DNA from: Bacteroidota bacterium
GTDB taxonomy: Bacteria > Bacteroidota > Bacteroidia > Chitinophagales > Chitinophagaceae
Length of the DNA: 64,000 nt
Assembly (NCBI GenBank): GCA_018268035.1
Contig: JAFDXI010000131.1
Coordinates: 1 to 64,000 of the forward strand
Direction: 5' to 3'
Shown here: one piece after another, positions 1 through 8,140 of the stretch
Position numbering within the stretch: position 1 is the stretch's first letter
Layout of the letters: the number at the start of each line of letters is the position of its first letter
Made by a program: the position numbers and the translations under genes
Notes under the pieces: generated by a model
What the model was told of the DNA's origin: nothing
Seen by the model: the letters and a program-made list of their open reading frames with translations, nothing else
Database searches by the model: none

Positions 1-10
1 AAAGAGATTG

Positions 11-18
11 TAAATTTG
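11..18 (+). promoter_or_regulatory. Bacteroidota -7 element upstream of first oxidase gene
   Basis: TAAATTTG matches the Bacteroidota -7 consensus TAnnTTTG and lies 44 bases before the start codon at 63. The matching -33 TTTG would fall outside the window, so only half of the promoter can be judged. It may start a transcript covering the subunit III genes even though they belong to a longer oxidase cluster. Confidence 0.4.
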
Positions 19-62
19 CCGCGATTCTATTTTCTCAACCTCATTTCATATCGGGTAAAATA

Positions 63-635
63 ATGTCAACTGTAATCAGTAATGAAAGGAAGCATATCCA
101 TCCGCATAAGTTTATTTTATGGGTGGCAATGGGAAGTATTGTAATGATGTTTGCAGGGTTAACAAGTGCTTACATTGTGCGCAGGGCCGGTGCCAATTGG
201 CTTGAATTTGAATTGCCGCCAGTGTTTTGGGCTTCTACATTTGTGATATTGTTCAGCAGCCTCACCATGCATCTTGCATTAAAATCATTCAGGGCAAGAC
301 AAATGAAGAGGTACCGTGATCTGATTACAATAACTGCAATCTTAGGATTAGCTTTTGCAGTTTTGCAATTTAGCGGCTTTAAATATTTGATTGATCATGG
401 TGTGCAGATAATAGGAGAGGGCAGTAACCCTTCTGCTTCTTTTCTTGGCGTTATTGTAGGCTTACATGCTTTGCATATCCTGGGTGGTGTGATTGCATTG
501 CTGATAGTTTTCTTTAAAGCATATAGCCGCAAGGTTAAAAATTATGATGTAACGCCTGTCGAATTAGTCAGTACTTATTGGCATTTTGTGGATATCATCT
601 GGATATATCTTTTTATTTTCTTTGAATGGATGTAA
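63..635 (+). CDS. cytochrome c oxidase subunit III family protein (first copy)
   Basis: A 190-residue integral membrane protein of the heme-copper oxidase subunit III family, part of the terminal respiratory oxidase in the inner membrane. Five hydrophobic segments are visible (about 18-38, 55-70, 85-105, 125-150, 170-190), and the last contains the family-typical YWHFVDIIWIYLF. It is followed 77 bases later by a second, longer subunit III gene and then by subunit IV, which is the usual order in Bacteroidota caa3-type clusters. Subunits I and II would be expected upstream, outside the window. Subunit III does not carry redox centres; it stabilises the core. The family call is firm; why two copies are needed is not visible here. 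Confidence 0.9.
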   Translation: MSTVISNERKHIHPHKFILWVAMGSIVMMFAGLTSAYIVRRAGANWLEFELPPVFWASTFVILFSSLTMHLALKSFRARQMKRYRDLITITAILGLAFAVLQFSGFKYLIDHGVQIIGEGSNPSASFLGVIVGLHALHILGGVIALLIVFFKAYSRKVKNYDVTPVELVSTYWHFVDIIWIYLFIFFEWM

Positions 636-676
636 AAAAAAAATTAACGATTTTCTTTTTTTTAAAGTGTAGCGAA

Positions 677-684
677 TAACTTTG
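677..684 (+). promoter_or_regulatory. candidate -7 element before second subunit III gene
   Basis: TAACTTTG matches TAnnTTTG and sits 28 bases before the ATG at 713, in the 77-base gap between the two subunit III genes. No convincing -33 TTTG is seen about 20 bases further up, where the sequence is a T-run. It could give an internal start in the oxidase operon. Confidence 0.35.
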
Positions 685-712
685 CTGCAATACAACAAGT
701 TATTAAATCAAC

Positions 713-1393
713 ATGGATACAACTGTTACAACAACTACCGGCATGTGGAAAGGTGGACGAAGCCCTTTCAACGTTGAGTATGGTAAGTTAATGATGTGGT
801 ATTTTTTAATGAGTGATACTTTTACCTTCGGCGCTCTTTTGATTGCTTATGGCACAACCCGATTTGCAACAAACGGTTGGCCTGACCCATACATCGTATT
901 TGATAAATATCCTTTATCGGATGTTTTGGGAAAACCAATGCCTTTAGTGTTTGTGAGTATCATGACTTTTATCCTGATCATTAGTTCAGTTACAATGGTT
1001 TTGGCAGTACATGAAGGTCATAAGATGAATAGGAAAGGTGTAGCAAAATATTTAGTGCTTACTATTATTGGCGGTCTTGCATTTTTAAGCTGCCAGGCTT
1101 GGGAATGGACACACCTTTTTCATGAAGGCGCATGGTGGGGTAGAAACCCTTTTCCAAATGCAGATGGCACAATCAGTACTACTAACTTTTCAAATTTCTT
1201 TTTTACAATAACAGGCTTTCACGGCTTTCACGTATTCTCGGGTGTCTGCATAAATATCATCATGTTGATAATGGTTTTACGTGGTGTATTTGACAGGAGA
1301 GGTCATTATTTGATGATTGAAAAAGCCGGTTTATATTGGCACTTTGTGGACCTGGTTTGGGTTTTCGTATTCACTTGCTTTTATCTTATTTAA
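713..1393 (+). CDS. cytochrome c oxidase subunit III (second copy)
   Basis: A 226-residue subunit III of the heme-copper oxidase, longer than the first copy. It has an N-terminal cytoplasmic stretch to about residue 25, then about five hydrophobic segments, with GFHGFHVFSG and the terminal YWHFVDLVWVFVFT that mark the family. The first copy carries the equivalent GLHALHILGG and YWHFVDIIWIYLF, so the two are paralogues rather than fragments of one gene. The subunit IV gene follows after 21 bases, which indicates one transcript. It acts in the inner membrane as part of the aerobic terminal oxidase. Confidence 0.92.
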   Translation: MDTTVTTTTGMWKGGRSPFNVEYGKLMMWYFLMSDTFTFGALLIAYGTTRFATNGWPDPYIVFDKYPLSDVLGKPMPLVFVSIMTFILIISSVTMVLAVHEGHKMNRKGVAKYLVLTIIGGLAFLSCQAWEWTHLFHEGAWWGRNPFPNADGTISTTNFSNFFFTITGFHGFHVFSGVCINIIMLIMVLRGVFDRRGHYLMIEKAGLYWHFVDLVWVFVFTCFYLI

Positions 1394-1414
1394 TAAATCA
1401 AAATTGACAGACTA

Positions 1415-1831
1415 ATGGATCACAGTATAGCATCAATAGCAGAAGAACAACATGTAGGGGGCGGCAGAAAAGAGATTTGGCGCGTAACAATTATACTAAC
1501 TGTATTAACACTTATTGAGTTGGTATTGGGTTTTACAATGTTTGAAATGAATGAAGGTGTAGGCCGTCATTTTGTAAAAGGCGCTATCATCATATTGATG
1601 CTGGCAAAAGCATTTTATATTGTGGCTTATTTCATGCACCTGAAACATGAATTAAGAAGTATGATTTTGACAATTATTGTACCACTCACTTTATTTGTAT
1701 GGTTTATACTTGCATTTCTTGGTGATGGGGATTCTTTCAGAAATTATAAAAACAAATGGGATAGAGGCCATGTTGAACGCAGCATGGAAAAAATGCCTGT
1801 TAAAACAGAAGATACGCATCATCTTGAATAA
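1415..1831 (+). CDS. cytochrome c oxidase subunit IV family protein
   Basis: A 138-residue small membrane subunit of the prokaryotic caa3/cytochrome oxidase family. Three hydrophobic segments lie at about residues 24-42, 55-75 and 83-103. The motif YFMHLKHE between the second and third segments is characteristic of the bacterial subunit IV family. The C-terminal 35 residues are hydrophilic. It closes the oxidase block: a rho-independent terminator follows 33 bases after the stop codon. Subunit IV is an accessory, non-catalytic subunit. Confidence 0.88.
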   Translation: MDHSIASIAEEQHVGGGRKEIWRVTIILTVLTLIELVLGFTMFEMNEGVGRHFVKGAIIILMLAKAFYIVAYFMHLKHELRSMILTIIVPLTLFVWFILAFLGDGDSFRNYKNKWDRGHVERSMEKMPVKTEDTHHLE

Positions 1832-1864
1832 AAGTTTTGTGAAAGAAAGTATATAAAACTATTA

Positions 1865-1891
1865 ACCATCGCACCTTTGCGGTGGTTTTTT
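1865..1891 (+). terminator. rho-independent terminator after oxidase genes
   Basis: ACCATCGC (1865-1872) pairs with GCGGTGGT (1879-1886) through an 8-base stem with one G-U pair and a 6-base loop, followed by six T. It lies between the subunit IV stop and the SCO gene, so SCO and DUF420 probably need their own start or read-through. Confidence 0.75.
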
Positions 1892-1917
1892 ATTTACGCT
1901 GGATTAAAATCTGATAA

Positions 1918-2757
1918 ATGAATAAAAAGGCTTTGTTAGCAGTAGGTTTGGCTTTGTTGATTCCTATAATTGGTTACTGGTGGGTGAAACAGGCGAGCGA
2001 AAATGCATTAGTTATACCTAATCATTATCTGCCGGATACTGTAGTCAATCGCGTTGAAAATGGTAAAATGATTAATGATACTATCTGGCATAAAGTGGCC
2101 AATTTTCATTTGATCAATCAACTGGGCGATACAGTAAGCCTTTATGATCTGAAAGGCAAATTGATTGTGATGGATTATTTTTTTACTTCATGCCGGTCCA
2201 CCTGTCCTACATTGACTAAGAATATGCGTGCCATGCAGAAGTCTTTTGTCAAGGGTAGTGATCCAATGGATCCGCCTGACTCATCCATTGTTCAGTTCAT
2301 TTCTTTTTCAGTAGATCCGGAAACTGATTCTGTGGCAAGGTTGAAACAATATGCAGATCATTTTGGTGTTGATCCGGATAACTGGTGGATGCTGACAGGC
2401 AACAGGGATTCAATTTATAATTATGCTTTCCAGGAATTGAAAGTGGACAAATTTGATACAGTACCAGTCAATCCGGATTTTGTACATACTACCAGGTTTG
2501 TGTTAGTAGATAAAAACTTTAATGTAAGAGGTTATTATAATGGCCTTGATTCAGCTTCACTTGATAAATTATCAAAAGATATTGGCATCCTGATGCTGGC
2601 TTCAGATGATAATCCTGAAGAGCTGCCTTTTGATCCTGTACAATTAGTGATTTATCTTGGCATAGGTATTCTCGCTACATTTATTGTTGTTTCAATTATC
2701 TTCCGCAAAAAGAATAAGCATGGGCCAACTGCCACAACAGGCGCTTCGCAAAAATGA
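1918..2757 (+). CDS. SCO1/SenC family copper chaperone
   Basis: A 279-residue membrane-anchored thioredoxin-fold protein that helps assemble the CuA centre of cytochrome oxidase subunit II. An N-terminal hydrophobic segment (about 5-24) anchors it; the SCO domain spans about 70-230, with the copper-binding CRSTCP (CxxxC) near residues 92-97 and a distal histidine in FVHTTRFVL near 191. A second hydrophobic segment (about 240-261) and a basic tail end the protein, which is longer than single-anchor SCO proteins. Its last 38 bases overlap the start of the DUF420 gene, so the two are translationally coupled. Placement after the oxidase genes supports the CuA role. Confidence 0.9.
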   Translation: MNKKALLAVGLALLIPIIGYWWVKQASENALVIPNHYLPDTVVNRVENGKMINDTIWHKVANFHLINQLGDTVSLYDLKGKLIVMDYFFTSCRSTCPTLTKNMRAMQKSFVKGSDPMDPPDSSIVQFISFSVDPETDSVARLKQYADHFGVDPDNWWMLTGNRDSIYNYAFQELKVDKFDTVPVNPDFVHTTRFVLVDKNFNVRGYYNGLDSASLDKLSKDIGILMLASDDNPEELPFDPVQLVIYLGIGILATFIVVSIIFRKKNKHGPTATTGASQK

Positions 2758-3313
2758 TATAAAAGCAATTGTTTTAATTCTTGTTTTCTCTGCTATTGCT
2801 TTTGCTGCAATCAGTTTATTGTCGCAGGTAAAATTCAAACCAGATGTTGGATTTGATGTTCACATCTTTGCGACAATCAACGCATTTATCAATTCTATTG
2901 TTGCCATTTTATTATTGATAGCATTGATTGCTGTAAAAAGTAAAAATTATTTTTTACATAAACGCATCATGCTTTCAGCGCTTGTCTTATCAGTTATTTT
3001 TTTGCTATCATATATTGCACATCACCTGCTTGCTGGGGAAGCGATTTATGGCGATACTAATCATGATGGAATTTTATCAGTTGCAGAAAAACTTGCAGCT
3101 GGGGATTCAAGAAATATCTACCTGGTTATTTTACTCACTCATATTTTTCTTGCAGGTATTATGTTGCCATTTATTTTATTTACGGCTTATCGTGCATTAG
3201 TCGGTGAATATTCCCGCCATAAAAAACTGGCCCGTATTACGTGGCCTTTATGGTTGTATATTGCTGTAACAGGCCCGGTTATTTATTGGATGATACATCC
3301 GTATTACAGATAA
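2720..3313 (+). CDS. DUF420 family membrane protein
   Basis: A 197-residue protein with about five membrane segments, matching the DUF420 family found beside SCO and oxidase genes in Bacteroidota. Conserved histidines occur in VHIFATINAF, YFLHKRIML, YIAHHLL and LTHIFLAGI, which is typical of the family and suggests metal or haem contact. I chose the ATG at 2720, inside the SCO reading frame, because the longer reading from 2684 adds only residues that overlap SCO sequence. Its function is not established; association with cytochrome oxidase assembly is inferred from position. An AT-rich repeat follows. Confidence 0.82.
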   Translation: MGQLPQQALRKNDIKAIVLILVFSAIAFAAISLLSQVKFKPDVGFDVHIFATINAFINSIVAILLLIALIAVKSKNYFLHKRIMLSALVLSVIFLLSYIAHHLLAGEAIYGDTNHDGILSVAEKLAAGDSRNIYLVILLTHIFLAGIMLPFILFTAYRALVGEYSRHKKLARITWPLWLYIAVTGPVIYWMIHPYYR

Positions 3314-3360
3314 TTAAATTGCGAATTAAAAATTAAAAATTACGAATTACGAACATGCAT
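3314..3360. repeat. AT-rich intergenic repeat (AATTACG type)
   Basis: The gap between DUF420 and the convergent DUF1801 gene holds repeated AATTAAAAATTA and AATTACGAATTACG (3338-3351). The 14-mer recurs in reverse complement at 35595-35608, also between convergent gene ends. It resembles a dispersed short intergenic repeat; function unknown. Confidence 0.5.
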
Positions 3361-3370
3361 TGAAGGCAGG

Positions 3371-3928
3371 TTAAAAATTTTTAAAATATAAACCTGCAGC
3401 TTTAAGTAAAACCTGTAGTTTTGATATAGATGTTTTTCCAATCCCATGCCACTTCAAAATATCGTTTTCTGTGTATCCTGAAAGTTGTTTCAGCGTTTTA
3501 ATGCCATGATTATTCAATGCCCTTCGCAAAGGCGCTGATAATTGATCCATGAATGTATTATTTTTTATTCCTGCACTTTTTTTATCATCCATCAACCTGT
3601 ATTGAACAATCTTTTTTATCAACTCAACTGGTAATGGTTTGTCCAATGGCAATTGAACTGCACCTTTTGAATATTTATAACCGATAAATTCTTTTTCAAA
3701 TTTTTCAATGCCTGCACTTGTTGGATAAAAACCAATATGTTTTTCATAACCTGCATAATAAACCAGCACTTGATTGAGTTTGTATGCCGGCATTTGATAG
3801 CTGATGATTTCTTTTGCAACAGGTGCGGATTTTTTTATAATTGAACGTATTTGTTGCAATTTTTTTTGTGTAGCAGAAGGAAAGTTTTTAATATAACTGT
3901 CAACATCAGTTACTCTTTCTTTTGTCAT
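3371..3928 (-). CDS. DUF1801 (YdhG-like) domain fused to helix-hairpin-helix domain
   Basis: A 185-residue cytoplasmic protein. Residues about 12-110 resemble the DUF1801/YdhG family (SYQMPAYKL, YYAGYEKHIGFYP). Residues about 125-185 form a second domain like the RNA polymerase alpha C-terminal helix-hairpin-helix fold (LNNHGIKTLKQLSGYTE, then ILKWHGIGKTSISKL). I start at the ATG at 3928 rather than at 4054, because the upstream 42 codons read as a hydrophobic AT-rich leader unlike the family and begin inside the fabH upstream region. DUF1801 proteins are small iron-chaperone-like or unknown proteins; the HhH part suggests nucleic-acid or RNAP contact, which is inference. Divergent from fabH. 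Confidence 0.75.
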   Translation of the reverse strand: MTKERVTDVDSYIKNFPSATQKKLQQIRSIIKKSAPVAKEIISYQMPAYKLNQVLVYYAGYEKHIGFYPTSAGIEKFEKEFIGYKYSKGAVQLPLDKPLPVELIKKIVQYRLMDDKKSAGIKNNTFMDQLSAPLRRALNNHGIKTLKQLSGYTENDILKWHGIGKTSISKLQVLLKAAGLYFKNF

Positions 3929-4083
3929 AATTTTACACTGTTTATTTTTAACCTGATTTAAAATAATTTTGAGTTGCAAAATAAAAAAGTAGATTATTAT
4001 ATTGCAAGTTAATAGGAGTATTTTGAAAAGGCAGCAATAATAAATTGCAATCAAATAACCTTTAAATCACTAAATGAATTGTT

Positions 4084-5130
4084 ATGCCAGGAAGTATTAT
4101 TGCAGGAGTGGGCATGTATGTGCCTGAAAATATTTACACAAATAATGACTTGACAAAACTTATGGATACCAGTGATGAATGGATTCAGGAGCGCACTGGT
4201 ATTAAAGAAAGAAGATTTGCTCACCGCACTAATGAAACAACCGCAACAATGGGTATTGAAGCTGCAAAAATGGCGATTGAAAGGGCGGGTATCACAGCTC
4301 AGGATATTGACTTTATCATCTTTGCAACTCTGTCGCCTGACTATTATTTTCCGGGTTGTGCAGTGCTGGTTCAAAGAGCAATGAAGATGAAAGAAGTGGG
4401 CGCATTAGATGTAAGAAACCAATGTAGTGGTTTTGTTTATGCACTGAGTGTTGGTGATCAGTTTATACGTAGTGGCATGTATAAAAATATTTTGGTAATC
4501 GGAAGTGAGAAACATTCATTTGTTCTCGATTTTAATACACGGAGCCGTCATATTTCTGTCATCTTCGGTGATGGCGCCGGAGCAGTGGTATTGCAACCAT
4601 CCAAAGATGACGGAAGTGGAATGTTAAGCACTCATTTACATAGTGATGGCAATGATGCGGAAATGCTCGCTATGTATAATCCGGGTTCACATGCAAATTA
4701 CTGGCATAAAGATCTGGCAGATTTTGATGATGCTGAATTAGGTGAAATGTTTGAAAGCCACGCCATGATTGATAAGTACCAGAACCTGCCTGTGATGGAT
4801 GGCCAGGCTGTATTTAAAAAAGCAGTTTTAAAATTTCCTGAAGTAATCATGGAAGCTTTAAACAAAAATGGTTACCAACCTTCAGACCTTGGCTTATTAA
4901 TACCACACCAGGCTAATATCAGGATCAGCAGATATGTACAACAAAAACTACGCTTAAGGGACGACCAGGTTTATAATAATATCCAGAAATATGGAAATAC
5001 TACTGCTGCGTCAATACCAATAGCGTTGTGTGAAGCATGGCAGGATGGAAGAATAAAAAAAGGCGACCTTGTTTGTATGGCTGCATTTGGCAGCGGTTTT
5101 ACTTGGGCCAGTGCTTTGATGAAGTGGTGA
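4084..5130 (+). CDS. 3-oxoacyl-ACP synthase III (FabH-like ketoacyl synthase)
   Basis: A 348-residue thiolase-fold enzyme that condenses an acyl-CoA with malonyl-ACP to start fatty-acid chains. The catalytic triad is visible: Cys114 in NQCSGF, His275 in PHQANIRI and Asn305 in GNTTAAS. The glycine-rich GDGAGAVVL lies near residue 162. It stands alone, divergent from the DUF1801 gene and convergent with the Smr gene, with no other fab gene near. Several FabH-like paralogues are common in Bacteroidota, some acting in aryl polyene or other pathways, so I leave the symbol empty although the reaction class is firm. Confidence 0.87.
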   Translation: MPGSIIAGVGMYVPENIYTNNDLTKLMDTSDEWIQERTGIKERRFAHRTNETTATMGIEAAKMAIERAGITAQDIDFIIFATLSPDYYFPGCAVLVQRAMKMKEVGALDVRNQCSGFVYALSVGDQFIRSGMYKNILVIGSEKHSFVLDFNTRSRHISVIFGDGAGAVVLQPSKDDGSGMLSTHLHSDGNDAEMLAMYNPGSHANYWHKDLADFDDAELGEMFESHAMIDKYQNLPVMDGQAVFKKAVLKFPEVIMEALNKNGYQPSDLGLLIPHQANIRISRYVQQKLRLRDDQVYNNIQKYGNTTAASIPIALCEAWQDGRIKKGDLVCMAAFGSGFTWASALMKW

Positions 5131-5139
5131 TTTGAAATA

Positions 5140-6171
5140 TTATTTATACTGAAAAAATATTTCAGTAGCACCATATCCGAAGCTTGGATGGTATTGGTTG
5201 ACGAAAGTTTTTACTTCATTTTTTGTTTTCAATATTTCATGGATTTCATCTTTCAATTTCCCTGAGCCAACACCATGCACAACAATAAAACCTGGCAGCC
5301 TGTGGGCAATAGCAAGGTCATACCATTTTTCAAACTCTTTTAATTGAAGTGTCATGATCTCAAAATTGCTGAGGTGTTGCCATTCATTGGAAAGCTTTTC
5401 AATATGCAGGTCAACAACGCTACGCGCCGGCATCAGATGCTCCCTTATTTTTTCTGCCTTGTAAATTTTATTTCGTTGCAGCAGGTTAGGGGAGAGCTCA
5501 GGTTTTTCTTCCTCCTTTTTCTCCGGATATTTTTCAAATAACCGAAACATTACTGAAGGTTCATTTTTTTCTTTTATTTCTTCAATGCGTTGAAAAAGTT
5601 GTTTGGGTTTGAGTTTTACTGAAGTTTCAAAATATTCAGCCATTTTTTTATCAGGGGTTACCAAACTAAATTCAAAACTAAAAGATGGGTTATCATTAAA
5701 ATCACTGAAAGGTATATCATGTAAATAAAAATCACGATGTGCCAACACTTCACCTTTTAATTCAAATTCCTGTTTACCAAAAAAATCCTGGTAGTATATA
5801 AATTTATATCCACTATGATTTTTATTAATGAGATACAGCTTAAACAGTTCCACTATATCATCGCCAAATTCATCCATTGAAAATTTTGGAATCATAGATA
5901 ACCATACGCCTTCTTCATTTTGTTGTTGGCTTGATGTCTTTTTTTCCTGTGGAATAATATCAATATATGTTTTCCTGGCAGTCCCTTTTTTTTGTGTCGT
6001 TTGTTTATTGGTAAAACGGTGGTAATAAGGAAAATCAACCTGGTCAGTATATGCCGGGAAACGCACACCTCTAACCTCTACCATCAACATTTTATTGTTG
6101 ATGATCTCGATTACTTTTCCTTCTTCTTTTGTTTGTAAAATAATGACTTCGTCTCCAACCTGGTATTTCAC
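5140..6171 (-). CDS. DUF2027 and Smr domain protein
   Basis: A 343-residue cytoplasmic protein. The N-terminal 45 residues form the beta-rich KOW-like start typical of DUF2027 (GDEVIILQTKEEGKVIEI). Residues about 90-215 are a second DUF2027-type domain. The C-terminal Smr (small MutS-related) domain spans about 260-343 with the two family motifs VVDLHIE and VVHGVGSGKLK. Smr domains are nucleic-acid nicking or binding modules in MutS2 and related proteins, with recent links to ribosome rescue; the role of this Bacteroidota family is not established. It is last in a minus-strand run, 15 bases after the lutA-like gene. Confidence 0.85.
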   Translation of the reverse strand: MKYQVGDEVIILQTKEEGKVIEIINNKMLMVEVRGVRFPAYTDQVDFPYYHRFTNKQTTQKKGTARKTYIDIIPQEKKTSSQQQNEEGVWLSMIPKFSMDEFGDDIVELFKLYLINKNHSGYKFIYYQDFFGKQEFELKGEVLAHRDFYLHDIPFSDFNDNPSFSFEFSLVTPDKKMAEYFETSVKLKPKQLFQRIEEIKEKNEPSVMFRLFEKYPEKKEEEKPELSPNLLQRNKIYKAEKIREHLMPARSVVDLHIEKLSNEWQHLSNFEIMTLQLKEFEKWYDLAIAHRLPGFIVVHGVGSGKLKDEIHEILKTKNEVKTFVNQYHPSFGYGATEIFFQYK

Positions 6172-6186
6172 TATTTGTGTCTTTTG

Positions 6187-6903
6187 TCAAAAATTAGCCA
6201 ACACGTCTGCGAGGTGTAATACTTTAATATTACTTTTTTTATTTTTTGCCACACCATCAATATGCATGAGGCAACTCATGTCTGTGCTGATGATATATTC
6301 TGCTTTTGTATCCATTGCATTGTTTACTTTCTGGTCGCCCATTGCAATGCTGATGGCTTCAAACTTTACAGCAAATGTGCCGCCAAAACCACAGCAGGTT
6401 TCCACATCATTCATTTCTACAAGTTGCAGGCCTTTTACATTGTTTAAAAGGATACGCGGTTCCTGTTTCAGGTTACATTCCCGCAATGCAGCACAGCTAT
6501 CATGATAAGTAGCAACTGCATTGAATGTTGCATTAAAATCAGTGAAGTGTAAGACATTAACCAGGAAATCGCTCAGCTCAAAAATGCGGTCATGTAACTG
6601 GGTTACGTCATTCATCTGTACACTATTGTCAAAAAGTTTTTGATAATAATTCCTGACAAAGCCAACGCAGCTTGCACTGGGTGCTACAATGAATTCATCA
6701 CCGCTGAAATCTTTCAAAAATTTATTAGCCACATCTTTTGATTCACCCCAAAAACCGGCATTAAATGCAGGCTGGCCACAACAGGTTTGATTGGTGTTGT
6801 ATGAAACAGTACAACCAGCTTCCTCCAATATCTTCACCATATTAAGTGCAACGGAAGGATAAAGCTGATCAATAAAACATGGTATAAAAATCTGTATGTT
6901 CAT
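6187..6903 (-). CDS. LutA/YkgE-type (Fe-S)-binding oxidoreductase subunit
   Basis: A 238-residue protein made of two CCG (cysteine-rich) domains as in LutA, YkgE and heterodisulfide reductase subunit B. The two signature motifs are TCCGQPAFNAGF near residue 40 and TCCGFGGTFAVKF near 168. It is the length expected for LutA, the first subunit of the LutABC lactate oxidation complex, but LutB and LutC are not adjacent. Here it sits between ribH and the Smr gene with gaps of 23 and 15 bases, so it is probably co-transcribed with them. The lactate role is inferred from family only. Confidence 0.82.
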   Translation of the reverse strand: MNIQIFIPCFIDQLYPSVALNMVKILEEAGCTVSYNTNQTCCGQPAFNAGFWGESKDVANKFLKDFSGDEFIVAPSASCVGFVRNYYQKLFDNSVQMNDVTQLHDRIFELSDFLVNVLHFTDFNATFNAVATYHDSCAALRECNLKQEPRILLNNVKGLQLVEMNDVETCCGFGGTFAVKFEAISIAMGDQKVNNAMDTKAEYIISTDMSCLMHIDGVAKNKKSNIKVLHLADVLANF

Positions 6904-6926
6904 GCCACAATGCTTACAGAGGATTT

Positions 6927-7409
6927 TTATTTTTTTAATTTCCTGTTTAATGCAATCATTTTGATAGCAGTGTTGGCAGCTTCTTCACCTTTATTTCCAT
7001 GATGGCCTCCTGCTCGTTCCAATGCCTGATCTTCATTGTCAACAGTGAGTACGCCAAAAATAACAGGCATATCTAATGTTAGGTTTAAAGAAAGAATACC
7101 ATCAGTGACAGACTTGCACACATAATCAAAATGTGGAGTTCCACCCCTTATTACAGTGCCTAAAGTTATAAATGCATCTGCTTCCGGCAATGCACTTTCT
7201 GAATATGCTTTTACTGCAAATGGAATTTCAACAGCGCCAGGAACTATTATTGTTTTGAAATCAATTTTATTTTTTTTCAGAACATCTGTAACGCCCTTTT
7301 CCAACTTATCTACAATATGGCTGTTCCATTCAGTTTTCACAATAACTACAAAGGCATCCTTTAATTGGGGGATGCCTTTGCTGACTATTTTATTTCCTTT
7401 TGAAGCCAT
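6927..7409 (-). CDS. ribH: 6,7-dimethyl-8-ribityllumazine synthase
   Basis: A 160-residue riboflavin-pathway enzyme that joins 5-amino-6-ribitylamino-uracil to 3,4-dihydroxy-2-butanone 4-phosphate. The phosphate-binding and catalytic segment GTVIRGGTPHFDYVC is complete, and PGAVEIPFA and GVLTVDNEDQA are at the usual places. Its start codon abuts the stop codon of the TPR gene with no gap, so the pair is translated from one message. No other rib gene is in the window, which is common because riboflavin genes are scattered in Bacteroidota. Confidence 0.95.
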   Translation of the reverse strand: MASKGNKIVSKGIPQLKDAFVVIVKTEWNSHIVDKLEKGVTDVLKKNKIDFKTIIVPGAVEIPFAVKAYSESALPEADAFITLGTVIRGGTPHFDYVCKSVTDGILSLNLTLDMPVIFGVLTVDNEDQALERAGGHHGNKGEEAANTAIKMIALNRKLKK

Positions 7410-8105
7410 TTATTTTGTACTGAAATCGTTTGGAACGATGCTTAAACGATATATATATTTATCAGCAGAAAAACCCCTTTCTGTGTTGGGGTATTTTTCT
7501 TTTAATTCCTGGTATAAGGCAAGCGCCTCACTGTTTTTGCCAAGCACTTCCAGCTTCAATGCTGCACGAAAAAGATATTCACTGCTCATGTTGGCATCAT
7601 CAGTAAATTCATTGGCTGCTTTCTTGTAATAATTTACTGCATCATCATTTTTATTCAATTCGCTATATGCATCGCCTAAAGCGCCATACGCCATCATCTG
7701 GATTTGTTTGGCTGATGTGTTGAAATCTTTCAGGTTTTCTACTGCTTTATTAAAATCGCCCAATCTTAAATAACTTACACCTGCATAATATTTTGCCAGA
7801 TTACCTGCTTTGGTAGAACCGTAATTGCTGATAATATAATTAAACCCATGACTCAACTTATCACCATCTAATCCAAGTTTTAAAGAATCTTCCCTGAAAT
7901 ATTGTTCAGCCTTCCATATTGCATTTTCAGCTTCTGTTTCTTTGGGCGCAACAATAAAATTCTGGTAAGCAAACCATCCGCCCACCACTACTGCAATAGC
8001 AATGATAGCAGTGAGTAAAGGCTTTTGATATTGCAAAAAAAACTTCTTTGCTTTTACAATAACATCATCATCATGTTTCGATTTATGTTCATGCACTTCC
8101 GACAT
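7410..8105 (-). CDS. TPR-repeat membrane-anchored protein (YfgM-like)
   Basis: A 231-residue protein with a short cytoplasmic N terminus rich in His and Asp, one membrane segment (about 32-52), then TPR-like helical repeats (about 90-220) such as AKYYAGVSYLRLGDFNKAVENL and AYGALGDAYSELNKNDDAVNYYKKA. The layout matches the YfgM family, single-pass proteins of the periplasmic side that assist protein export or folding; the role here is inferred from architecture. It lies between pdhA (35 bases) and ribH (0 bases) in a minus-strand run. Confidence 0.78.
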   Translation of the reverse strand: MSEVHEHKSKHDDDVIVKAKKFFLQYQKPLLTAIIAIAVVVGGWFAYQNFIVAPKETEAENAIWKAEQYFREDSLKLGLDGDKLSHGFNYIISNYGSTKAGNLAKYYAGVSYLRLGDFNKAVENLKDFNTSAKQIQMMAYGALGDAYSELNKNDDAVNYYKKAANEFTDDANMSSEYLFRAALKLEVLGKNSEALALYQELKEKYPNTERGFSADKYIYRLSIVPNDFSTK

Positions 8106-8140
8106 AAAAATTTTTGTATTAATATTTAAAATGTAAAATG

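Noticed and set aside
5147-5167. TACTGAAA...TTTCAGTA palindrome at the fabH/Smr convergent junction
   Set aside because: Lies inside the Smr coding end and has no T-run, so I do not call it a terminator.
7156-7629. 157-codon plus-strand frame opposite ribH and the TPR gene
   Set aside because: Spans the junction of two real minus-strand genes and has no recognisable product.
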